Positions 32,304-39,885 of a stretch of DNA of 45,066 nucleotides are shown piece by piece (position 1 is the stretch's first letter; each line of letters begins with the position of its first letter). The stretch lies in assembly GCA_900543845.1 (NCBI GenBank), contig UQTD01000006.1, positions 1-45,066 of the forward strand, in the 5' to 3' direction. Both the position numbers and the translations under genes were made by a program. Under the pieces are notes generated by a model. That model was not told where the DNA came from. It worked only from the letters and a program-made list of their open reading frames with translations, and ran no database searches. Source of the stretch: an uncultured Collinsella sp. (GTDB taxonomy: Bacteria; Actinomycetota; Coriobacteriia; Coriobacteriales; Coriobacteriaceae).

Positions 32304-32957
32304 ATGGGTTATTCGATCGTCAACATCCTTGGCGGCCTTCTGATCGTCACGTCCACCATGGTGGTTGTCTCCAAGAACATCAAACATTCCATCCACTGGT
32401 ATGCGGTGCAGTCGCTGGTGCTCGTGGGACTGCTCGCTACGCTCGGTGCCACCACCGGTGCGCAGGAGCTGCTTATGTGGGCTGGATCTGCCTTTATCAC
32501 CAAGGTCGTCCTGGTTCCTTACATCCTCAACTGCGCATACAAGAAGATGGGCGAGCCGAGCGACGCATCGCTCAAGGCCGGTCTTAAGCCCGCGTGGGCC
32601 ATTTGCATCATCGCCGTGGAGGTCGCGATTTGCTTTGCCGTCGTGACGCAGATCAGCCTGCCCACGGCCGAGGTCGCAACGCCTGCGCTCGCTATTAGCT
32701 TCGCTCACTTCTTTGTGGGCCTCACCTGCATCATTTCGCAGCGCAACATCATGAAGCAGATCTTTGGATACTGCCTTATGGAAAACGGCAGCCATGTGAC
32801 GCTCGCGCTTTTGGCCCCCACCGCTCCCGAGATCATCGAGATCGGTATCGCCACCGACGCCATTTTTGCCGTCATCATCATGTCCATCGTCGTGCGTCGC
32901 ATTTGGGACGACTCCCACTCGCTCGATGCGCGCGACCTGTCCGAGCTGAGGGGGTAG
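32304..32957 (+). CDS. hyfE: Hydrogenase-4 membrane subunit HyfE
   Basis: This 217-residue protein with about seven hydrophobic segments matches HyfE in length (E. coli 216) and place between hyfD and hyfF. It is NuoK-like in part. Conserved acidic and lysine residues within the membrane region (for example in WAGSAFITKVVLVPYIL) fit an ion path. TAGGAGG overlaps the hyfD stop codon and gives the start. Confidence 0.9.
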   Translation: MGYSIVNILGGLLIVTSTMVVVSKNIKHSIHWYAVQSLVLVGLLATLGATTGAQELLMWAGSAFITKVVLVPYILNCAYKKMGEPSDASLKAGLKPAWAICIIAVEVAICFAVVTQISLPTAEVATPALAISFAHFFVGLTCIISQRNIMKQIFGYCLMENGSHVTLALLAPTAPEIIEIGIATDAIFAVIIMSIVVRRIWDDSHSLDARDLSELRG

Positions 32958-32960
32958 TCC

Positions 32961-34520
32961 ATGGAAACGTTGATTCTCGCCCTGCTCGCGACTCCTCTGG
33001 TGTTCTCGCTGGTCATGGCATTTTTGCCCAAGAACACGTCCTATAACGTGTTTGCCGGTCTCAACCTGGTCTCCGTCGCAGCCGTCCTGGTGCTGTCGAT
33101 CATGACAGCCGGTGACGTTCTTATGAGCGGCGACACCGCGAGCGCTTTTGGCCTGTGGTTTCACCTCGATTCGCTGGGCGCCATCTTTGTGCTGCTCATC
33201 GGCTTTATCGGTTTTCTTACGGGGCTGTTCTCGCTGCCCTATGTAAAGGCCGATATCGAGGAGGGCTCCATGCCCGCCGAGCGCGCCAAGCAGTATTTTG
33301 CGCTGTTTAGCCTGTTCGTGTTCACCATGCTGCTCGCGTGCCTGTCCAACAACATGATCCTCACGTGGGCCGCCGTGGAGGCAACCACGCTTTCCACCGT
33401 GTTCCTCGTGGGTATCTACAAGAACAAGACGGCCCTCGAGGCTTCTTGGAAGTATGCGATGGTCTGCACTGCCGGCGTGGCCTTCGGCCTGTTCGGTACG
33501 CTGCTGATCTACGCCAACGCCGCCGACGTGATTCCCAATGCCCACGAGGCCGCGTTCCTGTCGTGTGTGCTGCCGTATGCCGACCAGTTCGACCCGACGC
33601 TCATGCGCCTCGCCTTTGCGTTTATCGTGATCGGCTTTGGCACCAAGGCCGGCCTGTTCCCCATGCACACTTGGCTGCCCGATGCCCACTCCCAGGCCCC
33701 GAGCCCTGTCTCGGCCCTGCTCTCGGGTGTGCTGCTTAAGTGCGCCATGCTTGTGATCATGCGCTTCTACGGCTTTACCATCCAGGCCGTTGGCGCCGAG
33801 TATCCGCAGCTTTTGCTGTTGATCGTCGGCACGCTGTCCATTTTGGTGGCTGCACTTTCGATGTTCCGCCAGGACGACCTCAAGCGCCGCTTTGCGTACT
33901 CGTCTGTGGAGAACGTGGGCGTTATCGCCCTGTGCCTGGGTATCGGTGGCCCGCTGGGTATCGCCGCAGCCCTGCTGCACTGCGTGTTCCACGGCTTTAC
34001 CAAGACGCTTGCCTTCTGCGTGTCCGGCAACATCCAGCACGCCTTTGGCACGCGTAGCCTGGCCAAGATCCAGGGCGTCGTCGAGGTTGCCCCCGCAACC
34101 GCCGCGCTCGCCGTCCTGGCGCTGCTCGGTCTTGGTGCCTTCCCGCCCTTTGGCATGTTTATCTCCGAGTTCCTGACCTTTGTCGCCGGTGTTACCGCCG
34201 GTCCCATGTGGCTGGTCGTCGTGGTCGCCCTCGGTCTTACCGTGGCCATCTCCGCGCTCACCCGCATCGCACTCAAGTCGGTATTCGGCCATGCGCCCCA
34301 GGGCATGGATAAGCATGAGGCCCCGGCGCTCATGCTTATCCCCGAAATCATCCTGGCTGTCATGATCTTGTGGTTTGGCATCGCCACCCCGCTGCCTCTC
34401 GTGCACGGTGTGGAGACTGCGACCGGCATCGTGCTCGAGCAGAGCACCGAGGAGCTTCACGCGACGCCGATGTACCGCGCTGTGTTCGGTACCGAGACCG
34501 CTCAGAGCGAGGTGGAGTAA
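32961..34520 (+). CDS. hyfF: Hydrogenase-4 membrane subunit HyfF (antiporter-like)
   Basis: This 519-residue protein is the third antiporter-like subunit. The motif GTKAGLFPMHTWLPDAHSQAPSPVSALLSGVLLKCAML and KRRFAYSSVENVGVIAL are typical. Length and order match HyfF. Three antiporter-like subunits plus HyfE indicate the large hydrogenase-4 type of formate hydrogenlyase, expected to conserve more energy than the Hyc type. It starts four bases after hyfE, with its ribosome binding site in the end of that gene. Confidence 0.92.
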   Translation: METLILALLATPLVFSLVMAFLPKNTSYNVFAGLNLVSVAAVLVLSIMTAGDVLMSGDTASAFGLWFHLDSLGAIFVLLIGFIGFLTGLFSLPYVKADIEEGSMPAERAKQYFALFSLFVFTMLLACLSNNMILTWAAVEATTLSTVFLVGIYKNKTALEASWKYAMVCTAGVAFGLFGTLLIYANAADVIPNAHEAAFLSCVLPYADQFDPTLMRLAFAFIVIGFGTKAGLFPMHTWLPDAHSQAPSPVSALLSGVLLKCAMLVIMRFYGFTIQAVGAEYPQLLLLIVGTLSILVAALSMFRQDDLKRRFAYSSVENVGVIALCLGIGGPLGIAAALLHCVFHGFTKTLAFCVSGNIQHAFGTRSLAKIQGVVEVAPATAALAVLALLGLGAFPPFGMFISEFLTFVAGVTAGPMWLVVVVALGLTVAISALTRIALKSVFGHAPQGMDKHEAPALMLIPEIILAVMILWFGIATPLPLVHGVETATGIVLEQSTEELHATPMYRAVFGTETAQSEVE

Positions 34521-34523
34521 CGA

Positions 34524-36296
34524 ATGATTGAAACTGAGAACAAGGTGTATGCCCGTCGCTGCGAGAGCCATGTCGAGGCCCTGCGCCGCGCCGTTCCGGG
34601 CTGCATCGAGAAGGTCGAGTGGCAGTGCGAGGACCAGCTGACGATCACCGTCAAGCAGGACAAGCTGCCCGAGGCCGTCCACTACCTGTATTACGAGCGT
34701 TACGGCTGGATTCCCGTGATCATCGGCAACGACGAGCGCAGTCTGTGCGGTCGCTACGCCGTGTACTACGTCATCTCCATGGAGGGGGAGGATCCCGGCT
34801 GGGTGACCGTGCGCACCGAGGTCGATCCCGCCAAGATGACGTTCCCGTCCGTGACGCCGTTCGTCCCCGCCTGCGTGTGGGGCGAGCGCGAGCTGCGCGA
34901 TATGTTCGGCCTGATCCCCGAGGGCCTGCCCGATCGTCGTCGCCTGGTGCTGCCCGACGATTGGCCCAGCGGCCTGTACCCGCTGCGCAAGGACTCCATG
35001 GACTACCGCTTCCGTCCCGCTCCCGCGAGCGACATGGAAAACTACGAGTTCTTGGCAGACACCAAGGGCAAGGAGACCACGCTCGTTCCCATGGGCCCGC
35101 TGCACATTACCTCCGACGAGCCCGGCCACTTCCGCCTGTTTGTCGAGGGCGAGACGATCGTCGACGCCGACTACCGTCTGTTCTACGTGCACCGCGGCAT
35201 GGAGAAGGTCGCCGAGACGCGCCTGAACTATGACGCCGTGACGTTCCTCGCCGACCGTATCTGCGGCATCTGCGGCTGCGCCCACTCGGTGGCCTATGCC
35301 GAGGCCGTCGAGCGCGCCCAGGGCATCCATGTCCCGCCGCGCGCCCAGTACATCCGCGCCATCATGCTCGAGGTCGAGCGCCTGCACTCGCATCTGCTCA
35401 ACATTGGCCTGGCGTCGCACTACACGGGCTTCGACTCCGGCTTCCAGCAGTTCTTCCGCGTCCGCGAGAAGTCCATGGACCTGGCCGAGAAGCTCTCCGG
35501 TCACCGCAAGACCTACGGCCTCAACGTGATCGGCGGCGTGCGTCGCGACATTTTGGCCGAGCAGAAGCTCTCCACGCTCACGACTATCCACCAGTTGCGT
35601 TCCGAGGTTCAGGAGCTCGTCGACGTCTTGCTCTCTACGCCCAACTTTATTGAGCGTACGAGCGGTATCGGCATCTTGGACCGCAAGATCGCACGCGACT
35701 TCTCGCCGGTCGGCCCGCTCATGCGCGGCTCGGGCTATGCCCGCGACGTGCGCTTTGACCATCCCTTCGACGGCTACGCCGATCCGGACGTCCAAAAGAT
35801 GCACGCCGCCACGGCCGACACCTGCGATGCCTTCGGCCGTACCGCCGTTCGCATCCAGGAGGTCTACGATTCGATCGACATGATCGAGACCATGCTCGAG
35901 AACTGCCCGTCGGGCCCCATCCTCACCACGGATTGGGAGTACACCCCGCACAAGTACGCCATCGGCGCCACCGAGGCGCCGCGCGGCGAGGACGTGCACT
36001 GGGCCATGCTCGGCAATAACCAGAAGTGCTACCGCTGGCGCGCCAAGGCCGCCACGTACAGCAACTGGCCGGTCCTGCGCTACATGTTCCGCGGCAACAC
36101 CGTGGGCGATGCGGCGCTGATCGTCGGTTCGCTTGACCCGTGCTACTCCTGCACCGACCGCGTGACGGTGACCGATGTCGCCGCCAAGCGCGACCACGTG
36201 CTCGACAAGGAGCAGTTCGAGAACGTTTGGCGCGACAAGTCGCCGCTTGCGGGCGAGGGCACCATGGCCGCTCCGCTCGATGAGGAGGCGCTCTAA
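34524..36296 (+). CDS. hyfG: Hydrogenase-4 large (catalytic NiFe) subunit HyfG
   Basis: This 590-residue protein is a fusion of a NuoC-like N-terminal part (about 1-170) and the NuoD-like [NiFe] hydrogenase large subunit. Nickel ligands are C247 and C250 in RICGICGCAHS, and C540 and C543 in DPCYSCTDR. The tail after R546 (VTVTDV onward, 44 residues) corresponds to the peptide removed by the HycI protease after nickel insertion in HycE; cleavage after Arg546 is inferred by analogy. It produces H2 from the electrons delivered by the Fe-S subunits. Confidence 0.95.
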   Translation: MIETENKVYARRCESHVEALRRAVPGCIEKVEWQCEDQLTITVKQDKLPEAVHYLYYERYGWIPVIIGNDERSLCGRYAVYYVISMEGEDPGWVTVRTEVDPAKMTFPSVTPFVPACVWGERELRDMFGLIPEGLPDRRRLVLPDDWPSGLYPLRKDSMDYRFRPAPASDMENYEFLADTKGKETTLVPMGPLHITSDEPGHFRLFVEGETIVDADYRLFYVHRGMEKVAETRLNYDAVTFLADRICGICGCAHSVAYAEAVERAQGIHVPPRAQYIRAIMLEVERLHSHLLNIGLASHYTGFDSGFQQFFRVREKSMDLAEKLSGHRKTYGLNVIGGVRRDILAEQKLSTLTTIHQLRSEVQELVDVLLSTPNFIERTSGIGILDRKIARDFSPVGPLMRGSGYARDVRFDHPFDGYADPDVQKMHAATADTCDAFGRTAVRIQEVYDSIDMIETMLENCPSGPILTTDWEYTPHKYAIGATEAPRGEDVHWAMLGNNQKCYRWRAKAATYSNWPVLRYMFRGNTVGDAALIVGSLDPCYSCTDRVTVTDVAAKRDHVLDKEQFENVWRDKSPLAGEGTMAAPLDEEAL

Positions 36297-36297
36297 T

Positions 36298-37014
36298 ATG
36301 CTGAAGCTTTGGAAGGTTAACGCCAAGGCCGGCGACGCGACGGTCAAGTACCCGTTTGCGCCGTTTCCCACCAACAAGGACATGCGCGGCAAGCCCGAGC
36401 ACAATGCCGAGCTCTGCATCGCCTGCGGAGCCTGCGGCGTGGCTTGCCCGGCCGATGCCATTCGCATGGACACCGACCTTGCGGCCGATACCATTACCTG
36501 GTCGATCGACTACGGCCGCTGCATCTTTTGCGGCCGTTGCGAGGAGGCCTGCCCCATGGAGGCCATCAAGCTCACCGAGGAGTTTGAGCTGGCCGTCATG
36601 AGCAAGGACGACCTCACCAGCAAGAGCGTCTACACGCTCGAGCACTGCTCGCGCTGCGGCAAGCCGTTCGCCCCGCACAAGGAGATCGACTACGCTAAGC
36701 GCCTGCTGCAAAAGGCCGGCGGCATGGAGGCCGAGCAGGCCGCCCGTACCGTCGGTATGTGCCAGGAGTGCAAGCGCGAGCTCGACGCCCTGCGCGCCGC
36801 CTCGGCCGTAAAGACTGGCAACGCGCACGGCATGGCTGCCAACGAGACGCTTGCGTCCGGCGAGCCCCAGGGCCCCGGCATGGAGTATCTGGGCGGCCAC
36901 GGCGTGAACCCGGAGTATATCGACCGCGAGCTTAACCCCGATGCGCCCGAGATTCCCGCCGGTCCGGCGCCGGTCGAGGGCATCATCATGGATTTTGAAA
37001 CGAAGGAGGAGTAA
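36298..37014 (+). CDS. hyfH: Hydrogenase-4 Fe-S subunit HyfH (NuoI-like)
   Basis: This 238-residue protein has two [4Fe-4S] motifs, CIACGACGVACPADA and CIFCGRCEEACPMEA. A later CSRCGKPFAPHKE and CQECKRE could form a metal-binding site, as seen in HycF-type proteins. The C-terminal extension (about the last 70 residues, Gly/Pro/Glu-rich) makes it longer than E. coli HyfH (about 180). It relays electrons between the polyferredoxins and HyfI. The start is two bases after the hyfG stop. Confidence 0.92.
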   Translation: MLKLWKVNAKAGDATVKYPFAPFPTNKDMRGKPEHNAELCIACGACGVACPADAIRMDTDLAADTITWSIDYGRCIFCGRCEEACPMEAIKLTEEFELAVMSKDDLTSKSVYTLEHCSRCGKPFAPHKEIDYAKRLLQKAGGMEAEQAARTVGMCQECKRELDALRAASAVKTGNAHGMAANETLASGEPQGPGMEYLGGHGVNPEYIDRELNPDAPEIPAGPAPVEGIIMDFETKEE

Positions 37015-37016
37015 CC

Positions 37017-37799
37017 ATGGCCGAACCCACGCTTTTGCCCGAGCGGCTTCAGTACCGCCCGACCAAGATCGAGCTCGACGAGAGCATCGAGAAGGCCAAG
37101 GCGACCCTTCTTAAGAAGATCAAGCGCTCGGTGTACGTCTACCGCGTCGACTGCGGCGGCTGCAACGGCTGCGAAATCGAGATCTTCGGTTCCATCACGC
37201 CCGTCTTCGACGTCGAGCGCTTTGGCATCAAGGTCGTGCCCTCGCCCCGTCACGCCGATGTGCTGCTGTACACCGGCGCCGTGACGCGTGCCATGCGCAT
37301 GCCGGCCCTGCGCGCGTTTGAGGCCGCACCCGATCCCAAGATCGTGGTGTCCTATGGCGCGTGCGGCTGCACCGGCGGCATCTTCTACGACAACTACTGC
37401 GTCTGGGGCGGCACGGATAAGATTCTGCCGGTCGATGTCTACATCCCCGGCTGCCCGCCCAGTCCCGCGCAGGCCGTCTACGGCTTTGCCATGGCACTTG
37501 GCCTGCTGGACCAAAAGCTTCATGCCGAGACCACGGTGGAGGCTGCCGGCGAGCAGGCCGATATCCTGCACCCCGGCGTGCCGTACAAGCTGCGCGTTGC
37601 CATCGAGCGCGAGGCTCGCGCCATGAGCGGCTACCGTTACGGCCGCGACCTGGCCAACGAGTTTATGGATACGCTCGAGGGTGCGCCCAAGGGCGATATC
37701 CGCGGTGCCATGGCGCTGCTCATCGACAAGCAGGACGATCCGCGCCGCGTCGAGGTGTACTCGGCGCTGCAGGATCTGGTGCTGGCCGGAGGTCGCTAG
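37017..37799 (+). CDS. hyfI: Hydrogenase-4 small subunit HyfI (NuoB-like)
   Basis: This 260-residue protein is the [4Fe-4S] small subunit next to the NiFe site. Cluster ligands are in DCGGCNGCEIE (C46, C49 or C52), GACGCTGG and IPGCPPSP, the NuoB pattern. The C-terminal region after about residue 170 is longer than in NuoB, as in HycG/HyfI. GAAGGAGGAG precedes the start. Confidence 0.94.
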   Translation: MAEPTLLPERLQYRPTKIELDESIEKAKATLLKKIKRSVYVYRVDCGGCNGCEIEIFGSITPVFDVERFGIKVVPSPRHADVLLYTGAVTRAMRMPALRAFEAAPDPKIVVSYGACGCTGGIFYDNYCVWGGTDKILPVDVYIPGCPPSPAQAVYGFAMALGLLDQKLHAETTVEAAGEQADILHPGVPYKLRVAIEREARAMSGYRYGRDLANEFMDTLEGAPKGDIRGAMALLIDKQDDPRRVEVYSALQDLVLAGGR

Positions 37800-38381
37800 A
37801 TGGAGCTCACGGACCGCTCTGGTTACTTTGCGGGCCCCGGTATGCTCGGCGGCTCTTTTGGCGATGCCTCGCGCGCAAGCGACGAGGCCGCCGAGGGCGT
37901 CGCCGACCCCTGCCTGGGCCATGGGCCCGACCAGGTGGTCTTCTACGAGCTCACGCGTAAGTTTGTGGAGACCGAGGAAGACGTTCCCCAGGAGGCCTGC
38001 GACGTGCTGTACTACACGCTCGCCGTGGGCCACCACACCGGCGTGCTCGACTGCTTTGAGCCGCGCCTGTCGGTGCCGGTGGACGTGTTTTATTCGCTCG
38101 TCGACGCGCTGCCGGAGGGGGAGGCTAAAACCAAGTTCGAGGCCATTCGCTTCTTTGGCGAGTGCCAGCTCGACAAGGCGGCGGTGCCGTCGCTGCTCGA
38201 GGCCTGCGACACATTACTCGACGAGCGCGGTTTTCGCGGGTCGGCCAAGGCCGGCATCTCGGTGTTCGACGACGACTTTGGCCTGCATGCCCAACAGGTC
38301 GCGTTTCTGATGAAGTTCCGCGATCTGGTTGAGCGCGTGCGCGATGTGTCGGGCGTGTATCTGACGGGAAGGTTGCAGTAA
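37800..38381 (+). CDS. hycH: Formate hydrogenlyase maturation protein HycH/HyfJ
   Basis: This 193-residue soluble protein of the HycH family, required for making the active hydrogenase large subunit, has an unknown exact step. VVFYELTRKFVETEEDVPQEA and DVLYYTLAVGHHTGVLDCFE are family-like, and the place after hyfI matches hyfJ. Its ATG follows directly on the hyfI stop, and its own stop overlaps the hycI start by one base. The assignment rests on sequence pattern plus position. Confidence 0.82.
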   Translation: MELTDRSGYFAGPGMLGGSFGDASRASDEAAEGVADPCLGHGPDQVVFYELTRKFVETEEDVPQEACDVLYYTLAVGHHTGVLDCFEPRLSVPVDVFYSLVDALPEGEAKTKFEAIRFFGECQLDKAAVPSLLEACDTLLDERGFRGSAKAGISVFDDDFGLHAQQVAFLMKFRDLVERVRDVSGVYLTGRLQ

Positions 38382-38884
38382 TGGGTCGCGTTGTGGATGG
38401 TCGTGTGAACGGAGCCCCATTTGCGGGTATCGTGCTCACGGCGGGAAGCGTGCTGCGCGCCGACGATGCCGCCGGCCCCGTGCTCTCCAAAAAGATGGAG
38501 GACACGCCTATCGCCGGTTGGTACACCATCGACGGCGGTCAGACGCCCGAGGATGACATCATCGAGGTCAAGCGCGAGCGTCCGCCGCGTTTGGTTTTGG
38601 TCGATGCCGCCGACATGGCGCTGCCCGTCGGCGCCATCCGCTTGCTCGACAAACACGATGTGGCCCGCAAGTCGATGTTCACCACGCATTCGCTTCCCTT
38701 GTCGATTCTGATCGAAGAGATTGAGCAATCGTGTGATGATATCGTCTTCGTCGGGATTCAGCCGGGCGACACGGAGTTCTACAACCCCATGTCCCCGGAA
38801 GTCTTTGAGGCCGTCGACGCCGTGTACGACGCCGTGGCCGCCAACGACTTTTCCCACTTTGTCCGCTTGGGGCAAGAGCAATAG
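38381..38884 (+). CDS. hycI: Hydrogenase maturation endopeptidase HycI
   Basis: This 167-residue nickel-dependent protease of the HycI/HybD family removes the C-terminal peptide of the large subunit. GSVLRADDAAGPVLSKKM is the metal-binding N-terminal motif with its Asp; VLVDAADM and the HSLPLSILIEEIE (conserved His) follow; VGIQPGDTEF is typical of HycI. Its substrate is HyfG encoded upstream. Confidence 0.9.
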   Translation: MGRVVDGRVNGAPFAGIVLTAGSVLRADDAAGPVLSKKMEDTPIAGWYTIDGGQTPEDDIIEVKRERPPRLVLVDAADMALPVGAIRLLDKHDVARKSMFTTHSLPLSILIEEIEQSCDDIVFVGIQPGDTEFYNPMSPEVFEAVDAVYDAVAANDFSHFVRLGQEQ

Positions 38885-38923
38885 GAGCGCTTGTTCCTGC
38901 TGATTAGGAAAGAAGTGATTGAC

Positions 38924-39763
38924 ATGGCAGATTCCAAGGCGGAGTTCCCCGCTCCCGATTGCCTGGCGCCCGCCGCGATCGAGGCCAAGACCGAGGCCGC
39001 CGGCGTGACCAAGGCTAACCTGCCGGTCGCTAAGGCCTTTCTGTTGGCAATGTTCGCCGGCGCGTTTATCGCCTTCGGCGGCCTGTTCTTTACCGTGTTC
39101 TTGAGCGACAGCACGCTGGGCTGGGGCGCCCAGCGCGTCGTGGGCGGTCTGTGCTTTTGCCTGGGCCTGGTGCTCGTGCTGGTGTGCGGCGCCGAGCTGT
39201 TTACCGGCAATTCGCTTATGGTCTGCGCACTCAAGAGCAAAAAGATCACCCTGGCTCAGATGCTCAAGGCCTGGGTCGTCGTGTGGGTCGGCAATTTTGT
39301 CGGTGCCCTGTTCATCGTCTTTTTGGTGTACATGGCCGGCATCTATAAGCTCAACGGCGAGGCGGTCGCCAACTCCATGGTGAGCGTCGCCGCCGGCAAG
39401 GTGACGATCGACTGGGTGACGATCTTCTTCCGCGGCATCCTGTGCAACATCTTTGTGTGCCTGGCCGTGTGGATCGGTACCGCCGGTAAGACCGTGGTCG
39501 ATAAGGTTGTGGGCATTCTGCTGCCCATCGCCGCCTTTGTGGCCTGCGGTTTTGAGCACTGCGTCGCCAACATGTACTTTTTGCCTATGGGTGCCGTGAT
39601 GCACGCGTGCGGCTATGGTGCCGACGTCGCCGGCGCCGATGCGCTCAACGCTGCGGGCATTGCGTTTAACTTGTCCGCCGCCACGCTGGGCAACATCGTG
39701 GGCGGCGCGGTTCTGATCGCGCTCGGCTACTGGTTTGTCTACGCCAAGAAGTCCGAGGCGTAA
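38924..39763 (+). CDS. focA: Formate channel FocA
   Basis: This 279-residue membrane protein of the formate/nitrite transporter family has six expected helices and forms a pentameric channel moving formate across the membrane. FRGILCNIFVCLAVW and GFEHCVANMYFLPMG (channel His) are signature motifs, as is GAELFTGNSLM. An N-terminal tail of about 40 residues precedes the first helix. AGGAAAG precedes ATG 38924. As the last gene of the operon it supplies formate to FdhF or exports it. Confidence 0.92.
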   Translation: MADSKAEFPAPDCLAPAAIEAKTEAAGVTKANLPVAKAFLLAMFAGAFIAFGGLFFTVFLSDSTLGWGAQRVVGGLCFCLGLVLVLVCGAELFTGNSLMVCALKSKKITLAQMLKAWVVVWVGNFVGALFIVFLVYMAGIYKLNGEAVANSMVSVAAGKVTIDWVTIFFRGILCNIFVCLAVWIGTAGKTVVDKVVGILLPIAAFVACGFEHCVANMYFLPMGAVMHACGYGADVAGADALNAAGIAFNLSAATLGNIVGGAVLIALGYWFVYAKKSEA

Positions 39764-39785
39764 AGTACCGTCTGTTTGACGTTGG

Positions 39786-39821
39786 GCCTCCCGCGGGGCG
39801 TTGCCGTGCGGGAGGCTTTTT
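39786..39821 (+). terminator. Terminator of the formate hydrogenlyase operon
   Basis: GCCTCCCGC and GCGGGAGGC form a perfect nine-pair stem followed by TTTTT, 22 bases after focA. Confidence 0.9.
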
Positions 39822-39885
39822 GGGTCTGGGGCTCGTTGCCGGGCTGTTGACCTGTTGTGTTTGGCTTGTGAAAGGGGTAATCGAG

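Noticed and set aside
32256..36494. A 1412-codon open frame on the minus strand
   Set aside because: It lies entirely opposite hyfE, hyfF and hyfG and has low-complexity Gly/His/Arg/Glu-rich sequence typical of the shadow frame of GC-rich genes.
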